From Nocardia mexicana NBRC 108244 (GTDB lineage Bacteria; Actinomycetota; Actinomycetes; Mycobacteriales; Mycobacteriaceae): a DNA stretch of 54,652 bases. Below, one piece after another: positions 1 through 8,292 of the stretch. The notes beneath the pieces were generated by a model. That model ran no database searches, was not told the origin of the DNA, and saw only the letters and a list, made by a program, of their open reading frames with translations. The position numbers were made by a program, and so were the translations under genes. The DNA is taken from NCBI RefSeq assembly GCF_001613165.1, contig NZ_BDBV01000106.1, positions 1 to 54,652 of the forward strand, in the 5' to 3' direction. Position 1 is the stretch's first letter; each line of letters begins with the position of its first letter.

Positions 1-1016
1 CGCTGGCGACCCGGCGCTGGTGGCCGGTGCGGCACTCGGACGAGGCGGCGGCCCGGCCGGTGCGCGAGGTGCCGGTGCTGGCCGACGGCAAGGGCCTGGT
101 GATCGTGGTCAACCCGATGTCCGGCGCCCCCGACTACGACCCGACCCGCGATATCTCGCTGGCGCTCCCCGCGGCCACCGTGCTGCGCGCCGAGCCGGGC
201 CTCGACTGCGTCGAGCAGCTGACGCGGGCGCTGGAGGAGCGCACCGACCGGCCCGCCGCGGTGGGGGTCGCGGGCGGGGACGGCACGGTCGCGTCGGTCG
301 CCGCGGTGGCGTTGGAGCAGGGGCTGCCGCTCGTGGTCATTCCGACCGGCACCCTCAATCATTTCGCGCGCGATGTCGGCGTGTACGACCTGCGCGAGGT
401 CGTGGACGCCACCGGCGCCGGGGAGGCCGTCTCGGTCGACGTGGCGAGCGTCGAGTTCGGCACCGAGGGCCACTCCCGCACGCAGTACTGGATCAACACC
501 GCCAGCCTGGGCGCCTACTCGGATCTGGTGCGGCTGCGCGAGAAATGGCAGGAGCGGTGGGGCAAGTGGCCCGCCTTCGCCGCCGCCCTGGTGGTCACGC
601 TGCGGCGGGCCGAACCGATCCGGATCCGGCTGGACGGGCGGTGGCAGGAGGTGTGGTTCCTGTTCGCGGGCAACGGTTCCTACGATCCGCCGGGCGCCGT
701 GCCGGCGTTCCGCTCCCGGCTCGACTCCGGCCTGCTCGACATCCGCTGGCTGCGCGCCGACCTGAAGTTCTCGCGCACCCGCGCCGCCGTCGCCCTGCTG
801 CTCGCGGCCATCGGGCACAGCAAGGTCTACGGCGAACGCATGGTCCCGGCGCTCACCGTCGAACTCCCGAAGCAGCAGGCGCTGGCGACCGACGGAGAGG
901 TGATCGGCGAGGCCACCCACCTGCACTTCAGCGTGCCGGGCCAGATCGCGGTATACCGCCGCGACGAGGAGAACCCGCAGTGGGCGGACCGCGAACGGCC
1001 GCATCACCGGCAGTGA
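1..1016 (+). CDS. Diacylglycerol kinase-type catalytic domain protein, 5' end outside the window (probably C-terminal half of a PAP2 phosphatase/lipid kinase fusion)
   Basis: The open frame runs in from the left edge with no stop before it, so the gene begins upstream. The visible 337 residues hold the lipid/diacylglycerol kinase catalytic domain, with the nucleotide-binding GGDGT motif in GVAGGDGTVASVA followed by IPTGTLNHFARD, which is typical of the family. The linker-like stretch before the domain (RRWWPVRHSDEAAARP) fits the two-domain proteins in which an N-terminal PAP2 phosphatase precedes the kinase; that part is an inference because the upstream sequence is missing. Such enzymes phosphorylate a membrane lipid (diacylglycerol, sphingosine or a polyprenol). 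A GTG at 27 could act as a start if the protein were single-domain, but no ribosome binding site is visible before it. The TGA stop is at 1014-1016. Confidence 0.85.
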   Translation, partial: LATRRWWPVRHSDEAAARPVREVPVLADGKGLVIVVNPMSGAPDYDPTRDISLALPAATVLRAEPGLDCVEQLTRALEERTDRPAAVGVAGGDGTVASVAAVALEQGLPLVVIPTGTLNHFARDVGVYDLREVVDATGAGEAVSVDVASVEFGTEGHSRTQYWINTASLGAYSDLVRLREKWQERWGKWPAFAAALVVTLRRAEPIRIRLDGRWQEVWFLFAGNGSYDPPGAVPAFRSRLDSGLLDIRWLRADLKFSRTRAAVALLLAAIGHSKVYGERMVPALTVELPKQQALATDGEVIGEATHLHFSVPGQIAVYRRDEENPQWADRERPHHRQ

Positions 1017-1043
1017 GATGGATGGTGTTCTCTCGATACGGCA

Positions 1044-1095
1044 TTGACCCGTAGCGCGATCCCAGGCAGTATCCGTAACCTATTAAACCGGTTAC
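1044..1095 (+). promoter_or_regulatory. Putative promoter and operator before the dehalogenase gene
   Basis: TTGACC at 1044-1049 is followed after 17 bases by CAGTAT at 1067-1072, a plausible sigma-70 pair. Just downstream an inverted repeat GTAACC (1075-1080) / GGTTAC (1090-1095) with a 9-base AT-rich spacer sits where a repressor would block transcription. This is pattern matching only. Confidence 0.4.
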
Positions 1096-1113
1096 CTGTC
1101 GATGGGAGGCACT

Positions 1114-1797
1114 GTGGGCGATATCGAGGTCGTCGTGTTCGATGTGCTCGGGACGATGGTCGATGAGCCGAGCGGGCTGCGGGCGGCGATACGCGAGGCG
1201 GTGCCCGCCGCCGACGAGGCGCTCATCGACGAGCTGCTCACCGTGTGGCAGCGGCATGTCGAACTCGAGCAGCAGCGCATCGCGCAGGGTCGGCGGGCGT
1301 ACGCGAGCACCGAGATCATCGACGCCGAGGCGGCGCAGCGGGTGGCCGATCGTGCCGGGCTCACCGACCCGGCGGCCATCGCCCGGCTGGCGACCGCGGG
1401 GCAGCGACTCCCGCCCTGGGACGACTCGGCCGCCGGTCTCGAGCGGGTCGCCCGGCACTTTCCCGTCATCGGCCTCTCCAACGCCGGTCGCACCGCGCTA
1501 CCGCGGCTCAACGCCTATGCCGGGCTGCGCTGGCATCAGGCCCTGTCCAGCGAGACCGTCCAGGCATACAAGCCCGCGCCGGAGATCTACCGGCTCGCCG
1601 TCGACACCGCCGGATGCCCGCCGGACCGCATACTCATGGCGGCGGCCCACGCCTGGGACCTCCGGGGAGCCCAGGCGAGCGGCATGCGAACCGCTTACAT
1701 CCGGCGGCCGGTCGGGGATCCGCCGTCGAACTCCGATGTCTTCGACTGGCAGTTCGACGGGCTCGACGAGCTGGTCACCATGCTGACGGCCGGATGA
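1114..1797 (+). CDS. HAD superfamily hydrolase, type II (S)-2-haloacid dehalogenase-like
   Basis: The 227-residue product has the HAD motifs in order: the nucleophile aspartate in FDVLGTMVDE near the N-terminus, motif II serine in GLSNAG, motif III lysine in YKPAPEIYRLA, and the late AAHAWDLRGAQASGM segment typical of type II haloacid dehalogenases. Members hydrolyse 2-haloalkanoic acids to 2-hydroxy acids, but many relatives act on phosphate esters, so the substrate is open. I chose GTG at 1114 because GGGAGG at 1104-1109 lies four bases before it; the ATG at 1102 would overlap that binding site. The gene stands alone between the kinase gene and a convergent AraC gene. A palindrome upstream suggests local repression. 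Confidence 0.85.
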   Translation: MGDIEVVVFDVLGTMVDEPSGLRAAIREAVPAADEALIDELLTVWQRHVELEQQRIAQGRRAYASTEIIDAEAAQRVADRAGLTDPAAIARLATAGQRLPPWDDSAAGLERVARHFPVIGLSNAGRTALPRLNAYAGLRWHQALSSETVQAYKPAPEIYRLAVDTAGCPPDRILMAAAHAWDLRGAQASGMRTAYIRRPVGDPPSNSDVFDWQFDGLDELVTMLTAG

Positions 1798-1828
1798 CAT
1801 TGCCCTTGCCCGGCTATCCGATCGGTGC

Positions 1829-2800
1829 CTACGGCTCGGCTACGGTCTCCGGGCGCTCGCGGAGTTGGCCGGGAGTGCAGCCGAAACGCCGCCGGAACGC
1901 CTTGGTGAAGCTGCTCACCGAATCGAAACCCGAGTCCGATGCGATATCGCTGATGCTGCGCCGGCGGTACGCGGCACTCCGCAGGCGGTCGCGCGCCAAT
2001 CGCAGTCGTTCTTCCCGGATCACCTCGCTAGGCGTCGCACCGGCGGCACGAAAAGCCAGCTGAATCTGGCGCACGGACCAGCCCAGCGCACCGGCCATCC
2101 GCGCGACGGTGAGGTCCGGATCCCCGGCATGGCCGCGGATATACCGCCGGGCAGCCGATTCCACGGGGGCGAGCCCGGTGGATGGACTCCCCGGATCGCC
2201 GAGGAGCCGCATGCAGAGCAGATCCACGATCCGTTCGGCGACCGTGTCGAATTCTCGATCGGTGAGCGTGGCCGATTCGGCATGCAGATCGCCGATGATT
2301 CCGGCCGCCACACGTCCGAGGCCGGTCGTGAGATCCAGCGGCTGCGCGGACGGTGCGACGCGGTTGAGGCGATGCCGTATCTCCCGCTGCGGAATGGTGA
2401 GGATCAGCCCCTCGGTGCCGTTGGGCACGGCCATCGAGAAGGGCCGGTCGATGGACACCAGGACCGTCTTCCCGGGCGCGAGGGCACCCCGCTCGTCGGT
2501 GGAACCGATCGTCACGGGCCGGGTGAGCGGAACGATCAGCCGGTAGTCGTCGTCCGGGTCGGCACGGATGTGCCGCGGGCCGCGAATGTAGGTGACGGCG
2601 TCCGACGACCATCCGACCAGTTGGTACTCCTCGGTGCGTCGCAAGCGGATCCGCCCCTGGAAGTCGGCGCGGGCCGAGAACCGGTAACCCAGCTGACACT
2701 GATTCTCGTCGACCACCTGGGCCCAGTAGTCCGCTCGCTCATGACAATCCACCACTCCGGTCGTGACAGCTTCCGAAGCAGCCGCCGGGTTCATCGGCAC
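1829..2800 (-). CDS. AraC family transcriptional regulator (AraC-binding-like domain plus C-terminal HTH)
   Basis: The 323-residue protein ends in a classic AraC DNA-binding region: LTVARMAGALGWSVRQIQLAF forms the first helix-turn-helix and ISDIASDSGFDSVSSFTKAFRRRFGCTP the second. The N-terminal 170 residues resemble the AraC_binding_2 sensor domain found in regulators of the FeaR/NphR type. GTG at 2800 has GGAGG five bases before it; an ATG two codons later is the alternative. It is divergent from the cupin gene at 3014, with 213 bp between them, so the cupin gene and the small gene after it are its probable targets. The inducer cannot be told from sequence. Confidence 0.9.
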   Translation of the reverse strand: MPMNPAAASEAVTTGVVDCHERADYWAQVVDENQCQLGYRFSARADFQGRIRLRRTEEYQLVGWSSDAVTYIRGPRHIRADPDDDYRLIVPLTRPVTIGSTDERGALAPGKTVLVSIDRPFSMAVPNGTEGLILTIPQREIRHRLNRVAPSAQPLDLTTGLGRVAAGIIGDLHAESATLTDREFDTVAERIVDLLCMRLLGDPGSPSTGLAPVESAARRYIRGHAGDPDLTVARMAGALGWSVRQIQLAFRAAGATPSEVIREERLRLARDRLRSAAYRRRSISDIASDSGFDSVSSFTKAFRRRFGCTPGQLRERPETVAEP

Positions 2801-3013
2801 CGTCTCCTCCCTCGACGATCATCGGTCCGGGTGTCGCCCCGACCAGGCGAAGCATAGGGCGAATCGCCGTCGCCGCGTCGATCATCGCCGGTTACCGAGT
2901 TCTGCGCATCCGGACAACCCTCGTTCGCACCGGAACACGCGGGTGCCGCGACAACGCGGATACGGTCCGTGTCGGCCCATCCAGCTGGTTGCTGACGATA
3001 ATCAGGAGTTCAT

Positions 3014-3568
3014 ATGCGCAGAATCGTGGTCGGCGACACCGCAACCGGGCGGGGTCGAGTGCTGAGCGACGACAGTGTCGACCCGCTGACCCTGGCGCTG
3101 CTGCCCGGCGCCGAGATCTATCGGATGTGGGAGCTCGACGAGCCGCCCGTCCTGCCCGTCGACGGCCTACCGCGTCCGACCGCGACGCACTTCTTCCCCG
3201 GTCCGGGCGGATTGCGATTCGGAATCATCTCCGTGCCACCGGGATTGAGCTATGAGCCCGACACGGACCTGTCCGAGGAGGAGACGGCCGCGGCCGCCGC
3301 GGAAGCGGAGGCGAAGGTGCCCGGCATGATGGCGGCCTTCGACCCGGCCGCGCCCGGCATGCACCGCACCGCGACCGTCGATTTCATCGCCGTCCTGTCC
3401 GGCCAGGGCCGCCTGCGCCTCGGCGACGGCACCGATGTGTCGCTCCGGCCGGGCAATTGCGTGATTCAGAACGGCACACCGCACGCCTGGTTCAACGACG
3501 GTACGGTGCCGTTCGTCTTCTACTACAGCCTCTGCGGTACCGACCCGGGTACGCCGACGAATTCATGA
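3014..3568 (+). CDS. Cupin-domain protein
   Basis: The 184-residue protein has a C-terminal cupin barrel: HRTATVDFIAVLSGQGRLRLGDG is motif 1 and RPGNCVIQNGTPHAWFN is motif 2. Metal-binding His/Glu positions are only partly kept, so it may be a binding protein rather than an enzyme. The N-terminal half (THFFPGPGGLRFGI and an acidic-alanine stretch near residues 85-105) matches cupin proteins often paired with AraC or amidohydrolase genes. The start is firm: AGGAG lies six bases before ATG. It is divergent from the AraC gene and 28 bp ahead of the next gene, so the two probably form a small operon. Confidence 0.8.
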   Translation: MRRIVVGDTATGRGRVLSDDSVDPLTLALLPGAEIYRMWELDEPPVLPVDGLPRPTATHFFPGPGGLRFGIISVPPGLSYEPDTDLSEEETAAAAAEAEAKVPGMMAAFDPAAPGMHRTATVDFIAVLSGQGRLRLGDGTDVSLRPGNCVIQNGTPHAWFNDGTVPFVFYYSLCGTDPGTPTNS

Positions 3569-3596
3569 TCCACGGCCCGCAACGGAGGTCGCACCA

Positions 3597-4157
3597 ATGA
3601 GGATCTTCGGAACCAGTTGTCACAGTTTCGAATACACGCCGATATCGGCCGGGCCGGGCGCCGTCCCGCTCGACCGGTCGGCAGTGGGGGTGACACGCAG
3701 TTTCTTCGATTGCCTGCTCCTGCAGATCGCCGTCGAACCGGGCGACCATCCCCTGACAACCGATACGGTTCGTGCGCTCCGCCACCTGTTCGCCGAGGGC
3801 GACTCGGCCGACATAGTCGTCACCGGATCTCCGCTGCGCCTGTCCCCGGGTACCCGGCTCGCACCGGATGTGGACCCGCCGGATCCACTCGTCCACGTGG
3901 CGGACACGCTCGACGCGCTCGCCGACTTCACCGAACAGCTCGAGACATGCGGGGACCGGGTCCACCTACTGCCATTCGGATGGAATATCGTGCTGCGCGC
4001 CGATATTTCGGCGCACAGCACGACCCTGTCGATACGTGCCACGGACCGAAGCCCGAACCCGGATCGGCGGGACGGTCCGAGCCGACTCCGGCGGCACTGT
4101 CCCCATGCGCTCATCTCACCGCATCCGCACGGCGTCCGCACCTTCCGGCACTACTGA
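3597..4157 (+). CDS. Small protein resembling the archaeal threonyl-tRNA synthetase editing domain (free-standing)
   Basis: ATG follows GGAGG at 3584-3588 with 8-base spacing. The 186-residue product begins MRIFGTSCHSFEYTPI, continues with LLLQIAVEPGD, and has a PFGWN segment near residues 126-130 followed by ADISAHSTTLSIR. Recalled from memory, this matches the layout of the archaeal tRNA-Thr editing domain: an N-terminal strand with a short HSDYIEYE-like motif, a strand ending in V-E, a long middle helix, then a PFGYYK-like strand and a G/S-HPL-like stretch. That domain has a D-aminoacyl-tRNA deacylase fold and removes mischarged serine. The last 40 residues are Arg/His/Pro-rich and unlike the family. 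The stop lies next to the convergent esterase stop. It is probably co-transcribed with the cupin gene. Function here is a hypothesis. Confidence 0.55.
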   Translation: MRIFGTSCHSFEYTPISAGPGAVPLDRSAVGVTRSFFDCLLLQIAVEPGDHPLTTDTVRALRHLFAEGDSADIVVTGSPLRLSPGTRLAPDVDPPDPLVHVADTLDALADFTEQLETCGDRVHLLPFGWNIVLRADISAHSTTLSIRATDRSPNPDRRDGPSRLRRHCPHALISPHPHGVRTFRHY

Positions 4158-4159
4158 TA

Positions 4160-5656
4160 TCAACCGGCGACGTGGGCCCGCCGCAGCGCCCGGAGTTCGT
4201 CGGCCCGCGGGTCGGCGACCTCGTGGGAGTCGGGGAAACCGAAGATGCGGACGGTGCGGGTGGCGGCGTCGAATCGCGACCAGCCCGGATCGCCGTGTGT
4301 CGCGAAGCGAACCCAGGCCCCGTGCACCTCGTCGGCCAGGCGCTGGGGCGGGTTCGGGCCGGTCAGGGTGTGCGCCGCGTCGATCTGGTCGAAGATGAAC
4401 GGCACCTCCATGACGTGGCAGGCGCCGAGGTTCGCGATACCCGAGGGCCACTCGAACTCGTAGACGTAGGCCGGATTCCCCGCTGTCGCGGTCGCTTCCG
4501 CGATTCGCATGGCATCGTCGCGGAAGACGACGTCGGTGATGACCGCGGCGAAGATATCGGCGGGTGCGGCGCCGGGCCGATTCGCGGCGTAGCGTTCGGC
4601 GACCGAGGGTTCGAGCCCGTAGCGGGCGAGGACGAACGGCAGGGTCTCCTCCGTGATGCCCGCGGCGATACCGGTCGGGAAGGTGAAGAACCGGAACTCC
4701 TCCGCGGTCCAGCCCGCGATCAGCGGCACCGTCCGATCCGGTTCGGCCACAATGACATCCGTCGGGCGGCCCGGAATCAGGTCGCCGTCGACGACGGGGA
4801 AGAAGCTCAGGATGCCGAGCCCGTTGGCGACGACCGATGCGCCCCATTTCCCGGGATCCGGATCGGCTATCAGTTCCAGCGTGGTCCAATCCTGCACCGT
4901 GCGTAGCTGATCCGGCGCGAGCTGGCCGAATGCCGCTGCGGTCGGGGCGATTCCGAGCTTCGCGGCGGCGTTCTCGGCGACCTTCCGCGCATCCTCGGCG
5001 GTGGCGACCGCGGAACCGTTGGCGCTCTGCACGATCGCGCGGCGGAACAGGCCGCGCGCGGCGGGCGAGGCGATCAGGTTCACCACGCTCATACCCCCGG
5101 CCGATTCCCCGAAGACGGTGACATTGCCCGGATCTCCGCCGAACGCGGCGACGTTCTCCTGCACCCACTGCAGCGCGAAGATCTGGTCGCGGAGGCCGCG
5201 ATTGAGCGGCGCGCCCGGCACGGCCGCGAAACCGGAGATGCCGAGCCGGTAGTTGATCGACACCACCACGACGCCGTCGCGCGCGAAAGCGCTGCCGTCG
5301 TAGATCTTTCGCGCATTCGAGCCGCGGGCGAAGGCGCCGCCGTGGATCCACACCAGCACCGGGAGTCCCGCGCTGCTGGTGTCGGGCGACCACACGTTCA
5401 CGTTCAGGTACTCGTCGCCGGGGATTCCGTCGCTGCCGATGAGCGCGTGGATGGGCGCCGGATACGGCGACTGCACGCAGGTGGGGCCGTGCGCGACCGC
5501 ATCGCGCACGCCGGACCACTCGCGCACCGGTTTCGGCACGTCGAACCGGGCGGGGCCGACCGGCGCCGCAGCGTACGGGATACCGAGGAAGCTGCTGACT
5601 CCGCCCTCGGTCAGGCCGCGCACCTTGCCGCCGGTCACGGACACAATTGTTTCCAT
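4160..5656 (-). CDS. Type-B carboxylesterase/lipase
   Basis: The 498-residue protein is a full-length alpha/beta-hydrolase of the carboxylesterase/para-nitrobenzyl esterase family. It has the oxyanion-hole region LVWIHGGAFARGSN, the nucleophile elbow GESAGG with the catalytic serine, an acidic TAEEF region, and the late ACHVMEVPFIF segment that carries the catalytic histidine in this family. There is no signal peptide, so it is probably cytoplasmic. ATG at 5656 has AAGGAG five bases before it. It lies alone, convergent with the small gene ending at 4157. The natural ester substrate is not predictable. Confidence 0.9.
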   Translation of the reverse strand: METIVSVTGGKVRGLTEGGVSSFLGIPYAAAPVGPARFDVPKPVREWSGVRDAVAHGPTCVQSPYPAPIHALIGSDGIPGDEYLNVNVWSPDTSSAGLPVLVWIHGGAFARGSNARKIYDGSAFARDGVVVVSINYRLGISGFAAVPGAPLNRGLRDQIFALQWVQENVAAFGGDPGNVTVFGESAGGMSVVNLIASPAARGLFRRAIVQSANGSAVATAEDARKVAENAAAKLGIAPTAAAFGQLAPDQLRTVQDWTTLELIADPDPGKWGASVVANGLGILSFFPVVDGDLIPGRPTDVIVAEPDRTVPLIAGWTAEEFRFFTFPTGIAAGITEETLPFVLARYGLEPSVAERYAANRPGAAPADIFAAVITDVVFRDDAMRIAEATATAGNPAYVYEFEWPSGIANLGACHVMEVPFIFDQIDAAHTLTGPNPPQRLADEVHGAWVRFATHGDPGWSRFDAATRTVRIFGFPDSHEVADPRADELRALRRAHVAG

Positions 5657-5765
5657 AAGGACTCCTTCGTCACCCGTTCACCCCGGAGCCGAATTCCGGA
5701 CACTACTCGACAGTACGGGTTCGAGCCCGGCGCGGCGGCGGGTTCCGGCAAGCATCCCCTCCCAC

Positions 5766-5793
5766 CCCCGAGGCACGAAGGATCGCCTCGGGG
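5766..5793 (-). terminator. GC-rich hairpin downstream of the acetoacetyl-CoA synthetase gene
   Basis: CCCCGAGGC (5766-5774) pairs perfectly with GCCTCGGGG (5785-5793) across a 10-base loop, about 70 bp past the stop of the minus-strand gene ending at 5863. There is no T-run, as is common in actinobacteria. Confidence 0.5.
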
Positions 5794-5862
5794 CCGGAGG
5801 GGGCGGCAACTCGGGCCCGTCGAATTACCGACGGCTGCGGCGCACCAGCAGAACGGATCCGA

Positions 5863-7989
5863 TCACGGCGGCCGCCGCCACGAGGACGCGGCCGATAGGG
5901 CTGTCGCGGGACGACGTTCGGCGTACCAGTCCAGCAGGGCCGGGTCGTCGACGGCGCTGCGATCGACCACTCGATCGGGATCCGCACCCTGCAGCAGCCG
6001 CTTCACCGGCACCTCGAGACGTTTTCCGGTGCGGGTGTGCGGAATGCCGGGGGCCTCGATGATCTCGTCGGGGACATGCCGCGGCGAAACCTCGGTTCGG
6101 ACCGCGTCGTTGATCCGCCGCCGCAGCTCGTCGGTGAGCTCGGCGCCCTCGGCCAGGACCACGAACAGCGGCATCCAGTACCCGCCGCCGGACTGCTCGA
6201 CGCCGATCACCAGCGCCTCGGCCACCTCCGGCAGCCGTTCGACCGCCTGATAGATATCGGCCGATCCCATGCGAATACCGTGCCGGTTCAGCGTCGAATC
6301 CGAGCGGCCGTGCACGACGATGCTGCCGCGATCGGTGACGGTGATCCAGTCACCGTGTCGCCACACGCCCGGGAACGTGTCGAAATAGGCACCGCGGTAC
6401 CGGGATCCGTCGGGATCGTTCCAGAATCGCACCGGCATCGACGGCAGGGGTTTCGTGACAACCAGCTCGCCGACCTCGCCCTGCACGCGGTTTCCGGCAT
6501 CGTCGAAGGCCGCCACCGCCGCACCCAGATACGGTGCCGACAGCTCCCCCGGCCACACCGGCACCGTGGGCGCCCCGCCGAAGAACGCCGACACCACATC
6601 GGTGCCGCCGCTGAGCGACGAGACCTGTACGTGGTCGCCGATATTGTGCCCCAGCCACAGCGACGACTCGGGCGGCAGCGACGATCCGGTGATGCCGACG
6701 GTGCGGATGCGGGTCAGATCGAAATCCCTGCGCGGGTTCGCATCCGCCTTCATGCACGCCAGAACATATCCCGGGCTGGTGCCGAGCACCGTCGCGCGAG
6801 TACGAGCGGCCAAGTCCCACAGCGTATCCGGGTTCGGATAGGACGGACTGCCGTCGTAGCAGACGATGGTGGCGCCGACCAGCAGTCCGGCGACCTGGAA
6901 GTTCCACATCATCCAGCTCGGGCTCGTGTACCAGAAGAAGGTGTCGTCGCGGCCGATATCCGACTGCAGCGCAACGGCTTTCAGATGCTCGAGAAGCACT
7001 CCCCCGTGCCCGTGCACGATACCCTTCGGCAGGCCCGTCGTCCCCGACGAGTACAACACCCACAGCGGATGGTCGAACGGCACCGGCACGACATCGACAT
7101 CGCTGCCGTCTGGAGCGCCGGCCCGGGCCCAGTCCAGCAGCAACGGCTCACCTGACCGCCACGCCTCCCCATTCATCGCGTGGAACCCAGCGGCCGAATC
7201 CCCCTGTACCTCGGGCACAGCCACAGCGCCCGACCGGCCAATGCTGTCGGCAGGTACGGGGTCCCCGTCGGCAACGCCCTCGGCAGGCGCGCACAACGGC
7301 ATGCGATCGCCGGCACGTCGCACGAGAACAACGGCCCGCAACCCCGGAATCCCGGCTCGCAACGCCGCGATCTCGTCCTGCTTGTCGTGCACCTTTCCGC
7401 CGTAGCGGTACCCGTCGGCGGTCACCAGCACCACCGGCTCCAGCTGGCCGAGCCGATCCAGCGCCGCCTTCGCCGAATAGTCCTGCCCGCAGGCGCTCCA
7501 CACCGCGCCGAGGCTCGCGGTGGCGAGGAACGCGATCACCGCCTCGGGAATATTCGGCAGATACCCGGCCACCCGATCGCCCTGCCCCACACCGAGTTCC
7601 CGCAGCGTGCGCGCGAATGCCGCCGTGCGGCCGAGCAACTCCGCCCACGAGATCTCGACGGTATCGCCGCCCTCACACACCGACAGGATCGCCGGACGAT
7701 CCCCCCTGGCCTGCCGCACCACCTGCTCCACATAGTTCAGACGCGAGTCCGGAAACCACTGCGCGCCAGGCATGTCCGTGGATGTCAGAACGCGCTCGGG
7801 CGTCGATCCGAGCCCGAAGTACTCCCACACCGACCCCCAGAACCCCTCGAGATCATCGACCGACCACCGCCACAACGCGTGGTAGTCCGCGAACTCCAGC
7901 CCGTTCCGGCCCGTCACGAACCGAGCGAAATCGCTCACCCGCGCGCCCCGAACGTCATCCTCACCGGGCACCCACTGCGCCTGCACCAT
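5863..7989 (-). CDS. aacS: Acetoacetyl-CoA synthetase (acetoacetate-CoA ligase)
   Basis: The 708-residue protein belongs to the ANL adenylating family and matches acetoacetyl-CoA synthetase: N-terminal LWRWSVDDLEGFWGSVWEYF, the AMP-binding loop YSSGTTGLPKGIVHGHGG, VWRHGDWITVTDRGSI, RMGSADIYQAVE, and the C-terminal lysine region HTRTGKRLEVPVKRLL. It joins acetoacetate to CoA using ATP in the cytoplasm. It is about 50 residues longer than usual because of an insertion around residues 240-290 and an extended C-terminus. ATG at 7989 is preceded by AGGAGG. Downstream of a 3-hydroxybutyrate dehydrogenase on the same strand, it would complete conversion of 3-hydroxybutyrate to acetoacetyl-CoA. Confidence 0.92.
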   Translation of the reverse strand: MVQAQWVPGEDDVRGARVSDFARFVTGRNGLEFADYHALWRWSVDDLEGFWGSVWEYFGLGSTPERVLTSTDMPGAQWFPDSRLNYVEQVVRQARGDRPAILSVCEGGDTVEISWAELLGRTAAFARTLRELGVGQGDRVAGYLPNIPEAVIAFLATASLGAVWSACGQDYSAKAALDRLGQLEPVVLVTADGYRYGGKVHDKQDEIAALRAGIPGLRAVVLVRRAGDRMPLCAPAEGVADGDPVPADSIGRSGAVAVPEVQGDSAAGFHAMNGEAWRSGEPLLLDWARAGAPDGSDVDVVPVPFDHPLWVLYSSGTTGLPKGIVHGHGGVLLEHLKAVALQSDIGRDDTFFWYTSPSWMMWNFQVAGLLVGATIVCYDGSPSYPNPDTLWDLAARTRATVLGTSPGYVLACMKADANPRRDFDLTRIRTVGITGSSLPPESSLWLGHNIGDHVQVSSLSGGTDVVSAFFGGAPTVPVWPGELSAPYLGAAVAAFDDAGNRVQGEVGELVVTKPLPSMPVRFWNDPDGSRYRGAYFDTFPGVWRHGDWITVTDRGSIVVHGRSDSTLNRHGIRMGSADIYQAVERLPEVAEALVIGVEQSGGGYWMPLFVVLAEGAELTDELRRRINDAVRTEVSPRHVPDEIIEAPGIPHTRTGKRLEVPVKRLLQGADPDRVVDRSAVDDPALLDWYAERRPATALSAASSWRRPP

Positions 7990-8043
7990 ACTCACCCTCC
8001 TGATCGCATTCCCCCGTAGAAATCTCGCCCGTATCCACGCCGC

Positions 8044-8280
8044 GACACTTCCCGCCACGACCACCCCTGAAGCAATCCGCCGACCACGGGTCGCCGCGGC
8101 GACACTTCCCGCACCCCGCGCCTATTCACGCACCCGCTACAAGGCCTTGCAGGGGGTGCGCGAGTGCGCAGGGGGTGCGAGAAGGGCGGCGGCACTTCCC
8201 GCACCCCGCGCCGGTTCACGCACTCGCTACAGGGCTTGCAGAGGGTGCGGGGGTGTGCGCGGGGTGCGGGAGGGCGGCGG
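8044..8280. repeat. 90-bp tandem repeat (two full units plus a partial one) with internal inverted repeats
   Basis: Unit A is 8101-8190 and unit B is 8191-8280; both begin with (G)ACACTTCCCGCACC or a close variant and end in GGGCGGC. A partial third start is at 8044-8055. In unit B, CCCGCACCCCGCGC (8198-8211) is the perfect reverse complement of GCGCGGGGTGCGGG (8257-8270), so each unit can fold into a long hairpin; the match in unit A is imperfect. The array fills the 303-bp gap between two same-strand ketone-body genes. Short frames through it encode only repeated Arg-rich peptide, so I do not call a gene. Confidence 0.8.
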
Positions 8281-8292
8281 ATGGGGCGCCCC

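Noticed and set aside
5710..5730. A T-arm-like GGGTTCGAGCCC suggesting a tRNA
   Set aside because: No acceptor, D or anticodon arms can be drawn around it.
7992..8219. Small proteins within the 90-bp repeat array (repeated NRRGVREV on the minus strand)
   Set aside because: They arise from repeat translation. No ribosome binding site or conservation can be shown.
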